Source: Alphaproteobacteria bacterium (GTDB lineage Bacteria; Pseudomonadota; Alphaproteobacteria; VGDZ01). Taken from it: a DNA stretch of 44,798 nucleotides. The first letter of the stretch is position 1. The number at the start of each line of letters is the position of its first letter. Location of the stretch: NCBI GenBank assembly GCA_016869515.1, contig VGDZ01000021.1, positions 1 to 44,798 of the forward strand, read 5' to 3'. The translations under genes and the position numbers were made by a program. Below are positions 1-6,913 of the stretch, one piece after another. Below the pieces are notes generated by a model that was not told the origin of the DNA, ran no database searches, and saw only the letters and a program-made list of their open reading frames with translations.

Positions 1-673
1 TGATGCTGGTCGAGGACGAGACGCTGCCGTCGGTCTTGCCGTCTTGGTTGGAATCGACATCCAGCCAATTCGAGTTCGAGTAGTTGACGCTCACGCCGCC
101 GCTGCCGCCGCCGCCATGGTGATGGTGATGGTGACCGTGGCCGCGGCCCACGCGACCACGACCGTCGTCGCCGTCGTCGTCGCGATCGCCGCCGCCATGG
201 CGCTTGCTGAAGGGCACGGGGCCGCCGTCGCTCGGCAGATTGCCGCGCCCGACATTCTGTCGCTTGCCGGCCTGCGTCGCGGGCTTGCCCGGTTCCGGAG
301 TCGCCGCGTTCTCGTTGGCGCGCTCCTCGTTCTGGCGCTTGCCGGCCTGGGTCGCGGGCTTGCCCGGCGCGGGATTGGCGGCGTTGCTTTCGTCGCTACC
401 CTTGGCCTTGCTGGCGCCGCCCTTCGAGGCCTCGACTTCCGCCGCGACCGCGGCCGCGCGCGTCGCCGGGTTGCGAAAATCGACCGCGGTCGCTTCGCGC
501 TTGCCGTTGCCGGCGGCGGTCGCGCCCTTGGTCTCTTCGGCCTTTTCAGCCTTGTCCTGGTCTTTGCCGCGATTGCCGATGGCCGAGACTTCGCTGCCGC
601 GCTGAGCCACTGCTGCCAGCGCCGTCAACGCCGAGCCCTGACCTGACAATGCGCCGATCGATCCGATCTTCAT
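1..673 (-). CDS. His-rich, low-complexity protein with internal repeat and EF-hand-like loop (3' end outside window)
   Basis: I do not recognise this gene. The frame opens with ATG at 673-671 behind a GGTGAG ribosome-binding site and stays open to the window edge (about 224 codons). The N-terminus starts MKIGSIGALSGQGSALTALA. The middle is charged and rich in Ala, Lys, Glu and Asn, and contains the motif PGKPATQAGKRQN twice, about 24 residues apart. An acidic Asp/Gly stretch follows, then HGHHHHHHGGGGSGG. Near the window edge lies DSNQDGKTDGS, which matches the D-x-N-x-D-G-x-x-D spacing of an EF-hand or dockerin calcium loop. The composition suggests a disordered or exported metal-binding protein, but that is inference. 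The C-terminus, which may carry the defining domain, is missing. The compositional bias leaves the plus strand open too, but only the minus-strand product has organised repeats and a good ribosome-binding site. Confidence 0.7.
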   Translation of the reverse strand, partial: MKIGSIGALSGQGSALTALAAVAQRGSEVSAIGNRGKDQDKAEKAEETKGATAAGNGKREATAVDFRNPATRAAAVAAEVEASKGGASKAKGSDESNAANPAPGKPATQAGKRQNEERANENAATPEPGKPATQAGKRQNVGRGNLPSDGGPVPFSKRHGGGDRDDDGDDGRGRVGRGHGHHHHHHGGGGSGGVSVNYSNSNWLDVDSNQDGKTDGSVSSSTSI

Positions 674-779
674 GTGCTCACCGTTCTGGTTGCTCCGCCG
701 CGCATTGTGCGCGGCGGAAATTTGCGCTTTAACCTTCCTTTAATATAGCTCCGGCAAGGGGGGTCAGCAATGCACTCAA

Positions 780-812
780 AATACGTATTATTACCTCTAT
801 AAAACTACGTAT
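780..812. promoter_or_regulatory. Paired TACGTA palindromes in an AT-rich divergent intergenic region
   Basis: The 158-base gap between the divergent His-rich gene and the acyl-CoA synthetase is much richer in AT than its surroundings. It holds a 10-bp palindrome AATACGTATT (780-789) and a second TACGTA core (806-811). Their centres are 24 bp apart, and TATAAA (798-803) lies between them. This looks like a two-site operator over a promoter. I cannot name the regulator. Confidence 0.35.
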
Positions 813-831
813 ATTGACTTATTTCGAGACC

Positions 832-2436
832 ATGCCGATGCCATCGCCAATTCTGACCCGATACGAAACCCATTATGGCGCGCGGCTGGTGCGCTGCTAT
901 GTCGAACGGCCTAGCCATATCGACGCCATGTTCCAAGCGGCCGTGGCACGCGCGCCCCAGCGTGCGGCCGTGATCGAAGACGACGGCCAAGTCATCGCCT
1001 ACGCGCCGTTCGCCCGTCAGGTCGACGCCATCGCCGGAAATCTTGCCGCCGCCGGACTCGGGTCCGGCGATCGCATCGCCATCGTCCTCGGCAATCGCGC
1101 CGCCTTTCTGCAGCTGGTCTTGGCGTGCTGCCGGCTGGGCGCGATCGCGGTGCCGATCGGCACGCGGCAGCGCAAGCCGGAACTCGCCTTCATGCTCGCC
1201 CAATGCGGCGCCAAGATGTTGGCGATCGAGGCCAGCCTGGCAGCGGAAATCCCCGATGCCCAGGACGTGCCGCGGTTGGAACGGATCTATGCCGTCGCCG
1301 GCGCGATCGCCGGTGGCCGGGCTTTCGAGGACTTGCTGGCGCTGCCGCCCGCACCGCCCCCGCCCTGTCCGGTGCGCGAGGACGACACCGCCTTCATTCT
1401 CTACACCTCGGGCACGACCGGTCGGCCGAAAGGCGCGATGCTGAGCCATTTCGGCGTTATCCAATCCTGCATCCACTTCGAGACCATCTACGATTTGCGC
1501 GATGGCGATCGCACGATCCTGGCGGTGCCGGCCTCGCATGTCACCGGTCTGGTGGCGGTGTTGTTGTCGCTGGTGCGCATCGCCGGCACCACTGCCCTGA
1601 TGCTCGAATTCAAGGCCAAGGATTTCCTGGCCCGCGCCGAAACCACCGCCATGACCTACGGCATCTTGGTGCCGGCGATGTACAATCTCTGCCTGTTGCA
1701 GCCCGATCTGGCGCGCTATCGCCTGGGCCAGTGGCGCATCGGCGCCTTCGGTGGCGCGCCCATGCCCGAAAGCACCATCACCGCCTTCGGCGCCGCGTTT
1801 CCGAACCTGATCTTGTGCAATTCCTACGGCGCCACCGAGACCACCTCGCCGACCTCGCTGATGCCCTTGGGCATGGGGCCGACGCATCTCGATACGGTCG
1901 GCAAAGTGGTGACCTGCGGCGAGGTCCGGATCATGGACGAGGCGGGGCGCGAACTGGCGCCGGGCGCCCCCGGCGAGATCTGGATCGCGGGGCCGATGGT
2001 GGTGGCGGGCTATTGGGACAATCCCGCAGCCAACGCCGCCAACTTCGTCGCCGGGTTCTGGAAGTCGGGCGATATCGGCTCGCTCGACGGCGAGGGCTAT
2101 TTGCGCGTGCTCGACCGCCGCAAGGACATGATCAACCGCGCCGGATTCAAGGTCTATTCGGTCGAGGTCGAGAACGTGCTGGCGCAGCATCCGGCGGTGA
2201 TCGAAAGCGCGGTCATCGGCCACCCCGATGCGGTGCTGGGCGAACGCGTACAGGCGGTGGTGGTGGCGCATCCCGGCAGCTTCGATGCGGCGGCGCTGCG
2301 CGCTTTTTGCGCTCAGCGCCTGGCCGACTACAAAGTTCCGGAACTGATCGCGCCGCTCGATCGGCCCTTGCCGCGCAACGCCAACGGCAAGGTGGCGAAG
2401 AACGAACTCAGGCGGCTGCTGGCGGATGGGAGCTGA
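832..2436 (+). CDS. Acyl-CoA synthetase (AMP-binding, ANL superfamily)
   Basis: This 534-residue adenylate-forming enzyme would activate a carboxylic acid to its CoA thioester using ATP. All core motifs are visible: the P-loop YTSGTTGRPKG (191-201), YGATE (332-336), the SGDIG aspartate (about 414), the hinge region DRRKDMINRAGFK (428-440) and the catalytic lysine in NANGK (K520). Substrate cannot be read from sequence. The size and motif set fit medium-chain, aryl or malonyl-type family members equally well. The frame is also open upstream to a TTG at 814; I chose the ATG at 832 (another ATG follows at 838) because no clear ribosome-binding site supports the TTG. It converges with the amino acid dehydrogenase, 13 bases apart, so the link to the neighbouring oxoacid dehydrogenase operon is thematic (acyl-CoA metabolism), not transcriptional. 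Confidence 0.9.
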   Translation: MPMPSPILTRYETHYGARLVRCYVERPSHIDAMFQAAVARAPQRAAVIEDDGQVIAYAPFARQVDAIAGNLAAAGLGSGDRIAIVLGNRAAFLQLVLACCRLGAIAVPIGTRQRKPELAFMLAQCGAKMLAIEASLAAEIPDAQDVPRLERIYAVAGAIAGGRAFEDLLALPPAPPPPCPVREDDTAFILYTSGTTGRPKGAMLSHFGVIQSCIHFETIYDLRDGDRTILAVPASHVTGLVAVLLSLVRIAGTTALMLEFKAKDFLARAETTAMTYGILVPAMYNLCLLQPDLARYRLGQWRIGAFGGAPMPESTITAFGAAFPNLILCNSYGATETTSPTSLMPLGMGPTHLDTVGKVVTCGEVRIMDEAGRELAPGAPGEIWIAGPMVVAGYWDNPAANAANFVAGFWKSGDIGSLDGEGYLRVLDRRKDMINRAGFKVYSVEVENVLAQHPAVIESAVIGHPDAVLGERVQAVVVAHPGSFDAAALRAFCAQRLADYKVPELIAPLDRPLPRNANGKVAKNELRRLLADGS

Positions 2437-2449
2437 GCGCGCCGCGCAG

Positions 2450-3538
2450 TCACCGGAAGCGCCGCAAGGCCATCGCCGCCCGCACCCGCCGCTCGGCCAG
2501 GGCGAGCGCGGCGCTCCGCGGCGGTTCGCCCGAACGGGCGGATTCCGCCAATACCGACGCGGTGTTGGCGGCGATCTTGTCGACGATGGCGGAGCGCGCC
2601 TGGGCCTCGCTGCCGCCGCGATACTCGACCGCGGCGCAGATCACGCCGCCGGCATTGGCGATGAAATCGGGCAGCACCACGACGCCGCCGGCGTGGAGCG
2701 CGCGCTCGGCCGCGTCGTCGAGCGGAATGTTGGCGCCCTCGGCCACCAGCCGCGCCTTCAGCCGGCCGACATTGTCGGTGCGGATCACGTCCGGCCGCGC
2801 CGCCGGAATCCAGATCTCGCACGCCACGTCGATCACGGCATCGCGCTCGCGCTTGTCGCCGCGATCGTGATCTGACAAAGGCCGTCCCGCCGCCTTGAGC
2901 GCGATCAGCGCCGCGACGTCGAGCCCGTCCGGATCGACCAGCGTCCCTCGGCTGTCGCTGGCCGCGACCAGCACCGCGCCGCGCTCGGCTAGGAAACGCG
3001 CGGCATGCTTGCCGACCGCGCCGAAGCCCTGCACCGCCACCCGCGCCCCCTTGATTGCGATCCCGGCCGTACGTTGCGCCGCCTCGATCGCCGCCACCAG
3101 CCCGAGTCCGGTGGCGCCGATGACGTCGAGCGGGATGCCGCCCAACTCGCGCGGCAGGCCGACCGCGCGCCCGATCTCGTCCTTGACCCAGGCCATGCAG
3201 CCCTCGTCGGTGCCCATGTCGGGGCCGGGGATGTAGTCGCCGAGATCGCGGATCGAATCGGCGAAGGCGCGCACCAGCTGCTCCTTGCGCGCGGGCGCCA
3301 TCGTCGGATCGGCCACGATCACCGACTTGCCGCCGCCATGGGCCAGATCGGCGGCGGCGTTCTTCAGCGTCATCGCCCGCGCCAAGCGCCGCGCCTCCTC
3401 GAGACCGGCGTCGGGCGCCATGCGCACGCCGCCGATGGCGGGGCCGCGGGCGGTGTTGTCGATCACGACGAAGGCCTCCAGCCCGACCCCCGGGCGGCGG
3501 ATGTGCACGCTGCGATAGGGTCCGAGATCGTCGCTCAT
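2450..3538 (-). CDS. Glu/Leu/Phe/Val dehydrogenase family protein
   Basis: This 362-residue NAD(P)-dependent amino acid dehydrogenase would carry out reversible oxidative deamination. The catalytic segment is visible: LKNAAADLAHGGGKS with lysines K59 and K71, and the general-base aspartate D107 in GPDMGTDE. The Rossmann motif is GFGAVG (171-176). Its length fits leucine or phenylalanine dehydrogenases better than the longer glutamate dehydrogenases, but the GPDMGT segment is more glutamate-dehydrogenase-like, so substrate is ambiguous. It is the last gene of the oxoacid dehydrogenase operon, starting 8 bases after the E2 stop. That supports, by inference, a role in making branched-chain 2-oxoacids for that complex (leucine dehydrogenase-like). 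Confidence 0.88.
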   Translation of the reverse strand: MSDDLGPYRSVHIRRPGVGLEAFVVIDNTARGPAIGGVRMAPDAGLEEARRLARAMTLKNAAADLAHGGGKSVIVADPTMAPARKEQLVRAFADSIRDLGDYIPGPDMGTDEGCMAWVKDEIGRAVGLPRELGGIPLDVIGATGLGLVAAIEAAQRTAGIAIKGARVAVQGFGAVGKHAARFLAERGAVLVAASDSRGTLVDPDGLDVAALIALKAAGRPLSDHDRGDKRERDAVIDVACEIWIPAARPDVIRTDNVGRLKARLVAEGANIPLDDAAERALHAGGVVVLPDFIANAGGVICAAVEYRGGSEAQARSAIVDKIAANTASVLAESARSGEPPRSAALALAERRVRAAMALRRFR

Positions 3539-3546
3539 CGCCGCTC

Positions 3547-4506
3547 TCAGCGCGCGCGTTCGAGATCGGTCAAGGCGGCGGAGAGGAAACGCGCCGCCTC
3601 GCCGCCCGAGACGACGCGATGATCGAAGGTCAGCGACAGCGGCAGGACGCGGCGCACCGCCGCCGCGCCTTCCCTGGCCCGGACCTCCTCCCGCGTCCGC
3701 CCCGCGCCCAGGATCGCCACCTGCGGCGGCACGATCGACAGCGCGGCATAGCGCCCCGCCATCATGCCGAAATTGGACAAGGTCAGGGTCGGATCGCGCA
3801 GCTCGGCCAGCGGCACCTTGCGCGCGCGCACGTCGGCGATCAGCCGGTCCAGTCCGCGCCGCAGATCGGCCGCGTCGCGCCGACCGACATCGCGCATCAC
3901 CGGCACGATCAGCCCGTCCTCGGTATCGACCGCGATGCCGAGATCGAGCTTCTGGTGCAGCCGCCGCTCCTGGCGGGCGGAATCGTACCAGACATTGAGC
4001 GCCGGCGAGGCCGCGACCGCAGCGGCGACGGCGCGGATCAGGCGCACGGTGACGTCCTCGGTCGCCGCCCAGTCGCCGATGTCGGCGTCCTCCAGCACCG
4101 TCGCCGGCACCACCTCGTCGCCGCTGCGGCGCATATTGGCGGCCATCGCCCGCCGCACGCCGGCCAGCGGCTCGGCCATGGGCCGCGCCTGGGTTATCGG
4201 CTTCGGCCGCGGCGCGGCCGGCGGCGCGGTCGGCAATTCCCCCACCACCGCGCCCGCGTCCCGCCCTTCGCCTTCGGCGAATTCGACCAGCGCCGCGCCG
4301 ACCTTCAACCGCACGCCGCGCTCGGCATGCAGCTTTGCGATGCGGCCCGAGCGCGGCGAGGGAATCTCGACCACCGCCTTGTCGGTCTCGACCGAGACCA
4401 AGGGCTGATCGGCCACGACATGATCGCCGGCGGCGACGTGCCAAGCCACGATCTCGGCCTCGGCCAGGCCTTCGCCCAGATCGGGCAGCGCGAACAGCGC
4501 GCTCAT
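3547..4506 (-). CDS. Dihydrolipoamide acyltransferase (E2) of a 2-oxoacid dehydrogenase, lacking the subunit-binding domain
   Basis: This E2 would move the acyl group from E1 to CoA. A lipoyl domain occupies residues 3-77, with the lipoylated lysine K43 in ETDKAVVE. A Pro/Ala linker follows (about 78-112), and then directly the acyltransferase domain (about 113-319) with the active-site DHRVVSGG (H296). The peripheral subunit-binding domain that normally sits between them is not recognisable, and the protein is only 319 residues against about 400 or more for typical E2. The usual Asp of the DHRxxDG motif is Ser300; family members with Ser or Thr there exist, so this alone does not mean inactivity. 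Its ATG overlaps the E1 beta stop by 4 bases. No E3 gene is nearby, so E3 is presumably shared with another complex. Confidence 0.88.
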   Translation of the reverse strand: MSALFALPDLGEGLAEAEIVAWHVAAGDHVVADQPLVSVETDKAVVEIPSPRSGRIAKLHAERGVRLKVGAALVEFAEGEGRDAGAVVGELPTAPPAAPRPKPITQARPMAEPLAGVRRAMAANMRRSGDEVVPATVLEDADIGDWAATEDVTVRLIRAVAAAVAASPALNVWYDSARQERRLHQKLDLGIAVDTEDGLIVPVMRDVGRRDAADLRRGLDRLIADVRARKVPLAELRDPTLTLSNFGMMAGRYAALSIVPPQVAILGAGRTREEVRAREGAAAVRRVLPLSLTFDHRVVSGGEAARFLSAALTDLERAR

Positions 4507-5483
4507 GCCCGCCCCATCGCCCGTCGCGCCGCCGCCAAAAGGCGCGTCTCGCTCGGCAGGCAATGCGCCTCGAGCCGCGGATAGGGCAGCACCGCGTCGT
4601 AGGCCGCGACCCGCTCGATCGGGGCCGCCAGCCGGTCCAGCACCCGCTCGGCCAGGCGCGCGGCGATCTCGGCGCCGACCCCGCCGCTGCGCGCGGCTTC
4701 CTGCGCGATCACGCAGCGCCCGGTGCGCGCCACCGATTCGATCAGCGTCGCGGTGTCGAGCGGCTTGAGCCAAGCCATGTCGACGACTTCGGCCGAAATC
4801 CCTTCTTCCGCCAGCCGCTCGGCCGCGGCCAAGGCCATCGGCACCACCCCGCCCCACGCCACCAGTGTCAGATCCTCGCCTGGCCGCAGGACAAAAGCGC
4901 GATCGAGCGGCGCCGCCTTGCCGTCATCGGCCACGTCCTCGCTGCCGGCGCGATAGAGCCGCGTCGGCTCCAGGAACACCACCGGATCGGGATCGCGGAT
5001 CGCCGCCAGCAGCAAGCGATAGGCCCGCTCGGGCGAGGACGGCAGCGCGACCCGCAGGCCCGGGACATGCGCAAACAGCGCCTCGGGGGATTCCGAATGC
5101 AGTTCGGCGGCGCGGATGCCGCCGCCATTGGGCGCGCGCAGCACCATCGGGCAGGTCAGTCGTCCGCGGGTACGATTGCGCATGCGCGCGGCGTGGCTGA
5201 TCATCTGATCGAGCGCCGGATAGATGAAACCGCTGAACTGAATCTCGGCCACCGGCCGGAAGCCCTGCGCCGCCAAGCCGACGGCGACTCCGGCGATGGC
5301 GGCTTCGGCCAAGGGCGTGTCGAAGACGCGGTCGGCGCCGAAGCGATCGAGCAGGCCCTCGGTGGCACGGAACACGCCGCCGTCGCGGCCGACGTCTTCG
5401 CCCAACACCACGACCTGCGGGTCCTCGGCCATGGCGCGCGCCAGCGCCATGTTTATGGCCTGGACCATGGTCACGGCCGCCAT
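4503..5483 (-). CDS. 2-oxoacid dehydrogenase E1 component, beta subunit
   Basis: This 326-residue protein is the transketolase-like beta half of a heterotetrameric E1 decarboxylase. Visible signatures are LGEDVGRDGGVF (28-39), the catalytic Glu of DTPLAEAAIAG (E60) and ELHSESPEALF with H129. The C-terminal domain carries VDMAWLKPLDTATL. I placed the start at 5483, not at the in-frame ATG at 5492. A GAGG ribosome-binding motif abuts the upstream ATG with no spacing, but lies 9 bases from the second. The chosen ATG follows the E1 alpha stop after a single base. Gene order E1 alpha, E1 beta, E2, amino acid dehydrogenase favours a branched-chain complex, although pyruvate or acetoin dehydrogenase cannot be excluded from sequence alone. 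Confidence 0.92.
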   Translation of the reverse strand: MAAVTMVQAINMALARAMAEDPQVVVLGEDVGRDGGVFRATEGLLDRFGADRVFDTPLAEAAIAGVAVGLAAQGFRPVAEIQFSGFIYPALDQMISHAARMRNRTRGRLTCPMVLRAPNGGGIRAAELHSESPEALFAHVPGLRVALPSSPERAYRLLLAAIRDPDPVVFLEPTRLYRAGSEDVADDGKAAPLDRAFVLRPGEDLTLVAWGGVVPMALAAAERLAEEGISAEVVDMAWLKPLDTATLIESVARTGRCVIAQEAARSGGVGAEIAARLAERVLDRLAAPIERVAAYDAVLPYPRLEAHCLPSETRLLAAARRAMGRA

Positions 5484-5484
5484 G

Positions 5485-6471
5485 TCAGGCATCCTCGGGA
5501 CGGAACGCCGCACGCTGTTCGGCCAGTTCGGCCGGCAGGTTGGCATAGGTGTAGTCGAACAGCGTCACCGGCGGTTGCGCGGGCGTCGCGGCATAGCGCT
5601 CGACCGCGCGTTCGATGGCGGCGGCGTGCTCGGCCAGCATGCCTTCTTCCTGCGCCTTGCCCCATGCCCCAAGATCGACCAGGCGGCGGCGAGTCCGCGC
5701 TATCGGATCCTGTGCCCATTGCCGGCTGACCTCGGCGTCGTCGCGATAGCGCCGGGCGTCGTCGGCGGTGGTGTGATCGCCCATGCGATAGGTCAGCGCC
5801 TCGATCAGGCTTGGCCCCTGCCCGTCGCGGGCGCGCGCCAATGCCCGCGCCGCGGTCTCCACCACCAGCTCGACATCGTTGCCGTCGATGCGCTCGCCCG
5901 GCATGCCGGCGGCGTCGGCCTTGCGCGCCAAGGTCTCGGCCGCGGTCTGGCGCTCGACCGGGGTCGAGATCGCCCAGCGATTGTTGCAGACCACGAACAC
6001 CGCCGGCAGCCGCCACACCCCCGCGATATTGAGCGCCTCGGCGACATCGCCCTTCGAGGTCGCGCCGTCGCCGAACAGGCACACCGCGACCCGCGGCTCG
6101 CGCCGCAGCTTGAACGCCAGCGCCACGCCGGCCGCATGCGGCGCGTGGGTACCGACCGGAACGCTGACGGGAAAATCCTGGCGCGGGCCGGCGAAATCGC
6201 TGCCGCGCTCGTCGCCGCCCCAGTAGAGCAGCGATTCCGCCATGTCGACGCCGCGCCACAGCATCGCCCCATGGTCGCGAAAACTGGGCAAGAGCACGTC
6301 TTCCGGCCGCATTGCCGCCGCCACCCCGACCGAAACCGCCTCTTGGCCCAACGAGGAAGCAAACGTGCCCAGCCGGCCGGTACGCTGCAACGCGATCGCC
6401 TTGGCATCGAAGGCGCGCGTCAGGCACATCGCCCGATAGAGACCGATCAGCGCGTCGGTCGACTGAGCCAC
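5485..6471 (-). CDS. 2-oxoacid dehydrogenase E1 component, alpha subunit
   Basis: This 328-residue thiamine-diphosphate-binding subunit carries out the first, decarboxylating step with E1 beta. The ThDP motif is clear: GDG at 134-136 followed by N-N at 163-164. The N-terminal part has the family segment QRTGRLGTFASSLGQEA (29-45). YRMGDHTTADD matches the loop that surrounds the cofactor in branched-chain E1 alpha subunits, which is the main reason to prefer a BCKDH-type assignment. The start is GTG at 6471 behind a G-rich ribosome-binding site; no ATG is suitably placed. It begins 18 bases after the stop of the 85-residue gene and is probably co-transcribed with it. Confidence 0.92.
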   Translation of the reverse strand: MAQSTDALIGLYRAMCLTRAFDAKAIALQRTGRLGTFASSLGQEAVSVGVAAAMRPEDVLLPSFRDHGAMLWRGVDMAESLLYWGGDERGSDFAGPRQDFPVSVPVGTHAPHAAGVALAFKLRREPRVAVCLFGDGATSKGDVAEALNIAGVWRLPAVFVVCNNRWAISTPVERQTAAETLARKADAAGMPGERIDGNDVELVVETAARALARARDGQGPSLIEALTYRMGDHTTADDARRYRDDAEVSRQWAQDPIARTRRRLVDLGAWGKAQEEGMLAEHAAAIERAVERYAATPAQPPVTLFDYTYANLPAELAEQRAAFRPEDA

Positions 6472-6489
6472 GGTCCGCCCCCAGCCCGT

Positions 6490-6747
6490 TTACGCCGGCT
6501 CTTCGGATTCGAAATCCGGATCGGCCATCAATATGTCGTAGACCGCCGCCGCTCGGCCGACCAAGGCCCGCCGCTCCTCCGGCAACCCGCTGACCATGCC
6601 CGAAGCGCGCCGCACCGCCCATTCGACCTCGGCTTGATTTGCTCCGGTATCGACGATCGCTTGCAAAGTCGCGGCATCGAGGTCCCCCACCAAGGGAACC
6701 AACTCGCTCATCGTCAGCGTCTTGAAAGCGGCGGATTGCTTGGTCAT
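6490..6747 (-). CDS. Small hypothetical protein (85 aa), first gene of the oxoacid dehydrogenase operon
   Basis: I do not recognise this protein. It starts at ATG 6747 behind a strong GAGGGTGG ribosome-binding site. It is a compact, soluble, helix-prone chain (MTKQSAAFKTLTMSELVPLV at its start) with an acidic C-terminus (DPDFESEEPA). It has no signal peptide, membrane segment or cysteine. It lies 18 bases upstream of E1 alpha and 60 bases from a perfect FNR/FixK-type box, so it is likely the first cistron under that site. A regulatory or adaptor role for the complex is only a guess. Confidence 0.72.
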   Translation of the reverse strand: MTKQSAAFKTLTMSELVPLVGDLDAATLQAIVDTGANQAEVEWAVRRASGMVSGLPEERRALVGRAAAVYDILMADPDFESEEPA

Positions 6748-6807
6748 GACACCACCCTCGGGATGCCGATGGTGATTGCAAAATGGTGAAGCTTGACCGT
6801 GCCTGCC

Positions 6808-6821
6808 TTGATTTGCATCAA
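6808..6821. promoter_or_regulatory. FNR/FixK-type operator (TTGAT-N4-ATCAA)
   Basis: TTGATTTGCATCAA is an exact match to the FNR/FixK consensus. It lies in the 166-base gap between the 85-residue gene plus oxoacid dehydrogenase operon (minus strand, start 6747) and the hybrid histidine kinase (plus strand, start 6914). Its centre is about 67 bases from the first start and about 100 from the second. Class II activation, with the site near -41, is therefore possible in either direction. Such sites respond to low oxygen through Crp/Fnr-family regulators. Confidence 0.65.
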
Positions 6822-6913
6822 GACGTACTAGCCGTCGCTCAATCCTCAAGGCATAGTAAAATGCGAATAGCGATCGAACCCGTTCGGTGCCGCGGCGTTC
6901 GATGCTGTGACGG

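Noticed and set aside
116-139. Run of His codons that could be read as an engineered affinity tag or vector contamination.
   Set aside because: It lies inside a long native-looking frame with Gly-rich flanks, and no vector sequence is nearby.
44-646. Plus-strand open frame through the first 650 bases.
   Set aside because: It would encode an Ala/Val/Arg-rich string. The minus strand gives organised repeats, an EF-hand-like loop and a ribosome-binding site.
3539-4444. Apparent 664-residue fusion upstream of the amino acid dehydrogenase.
   Set aside because: The extra part is an out-of-frame reading of the E2 gene; the dehydrogenase starts at 3538.
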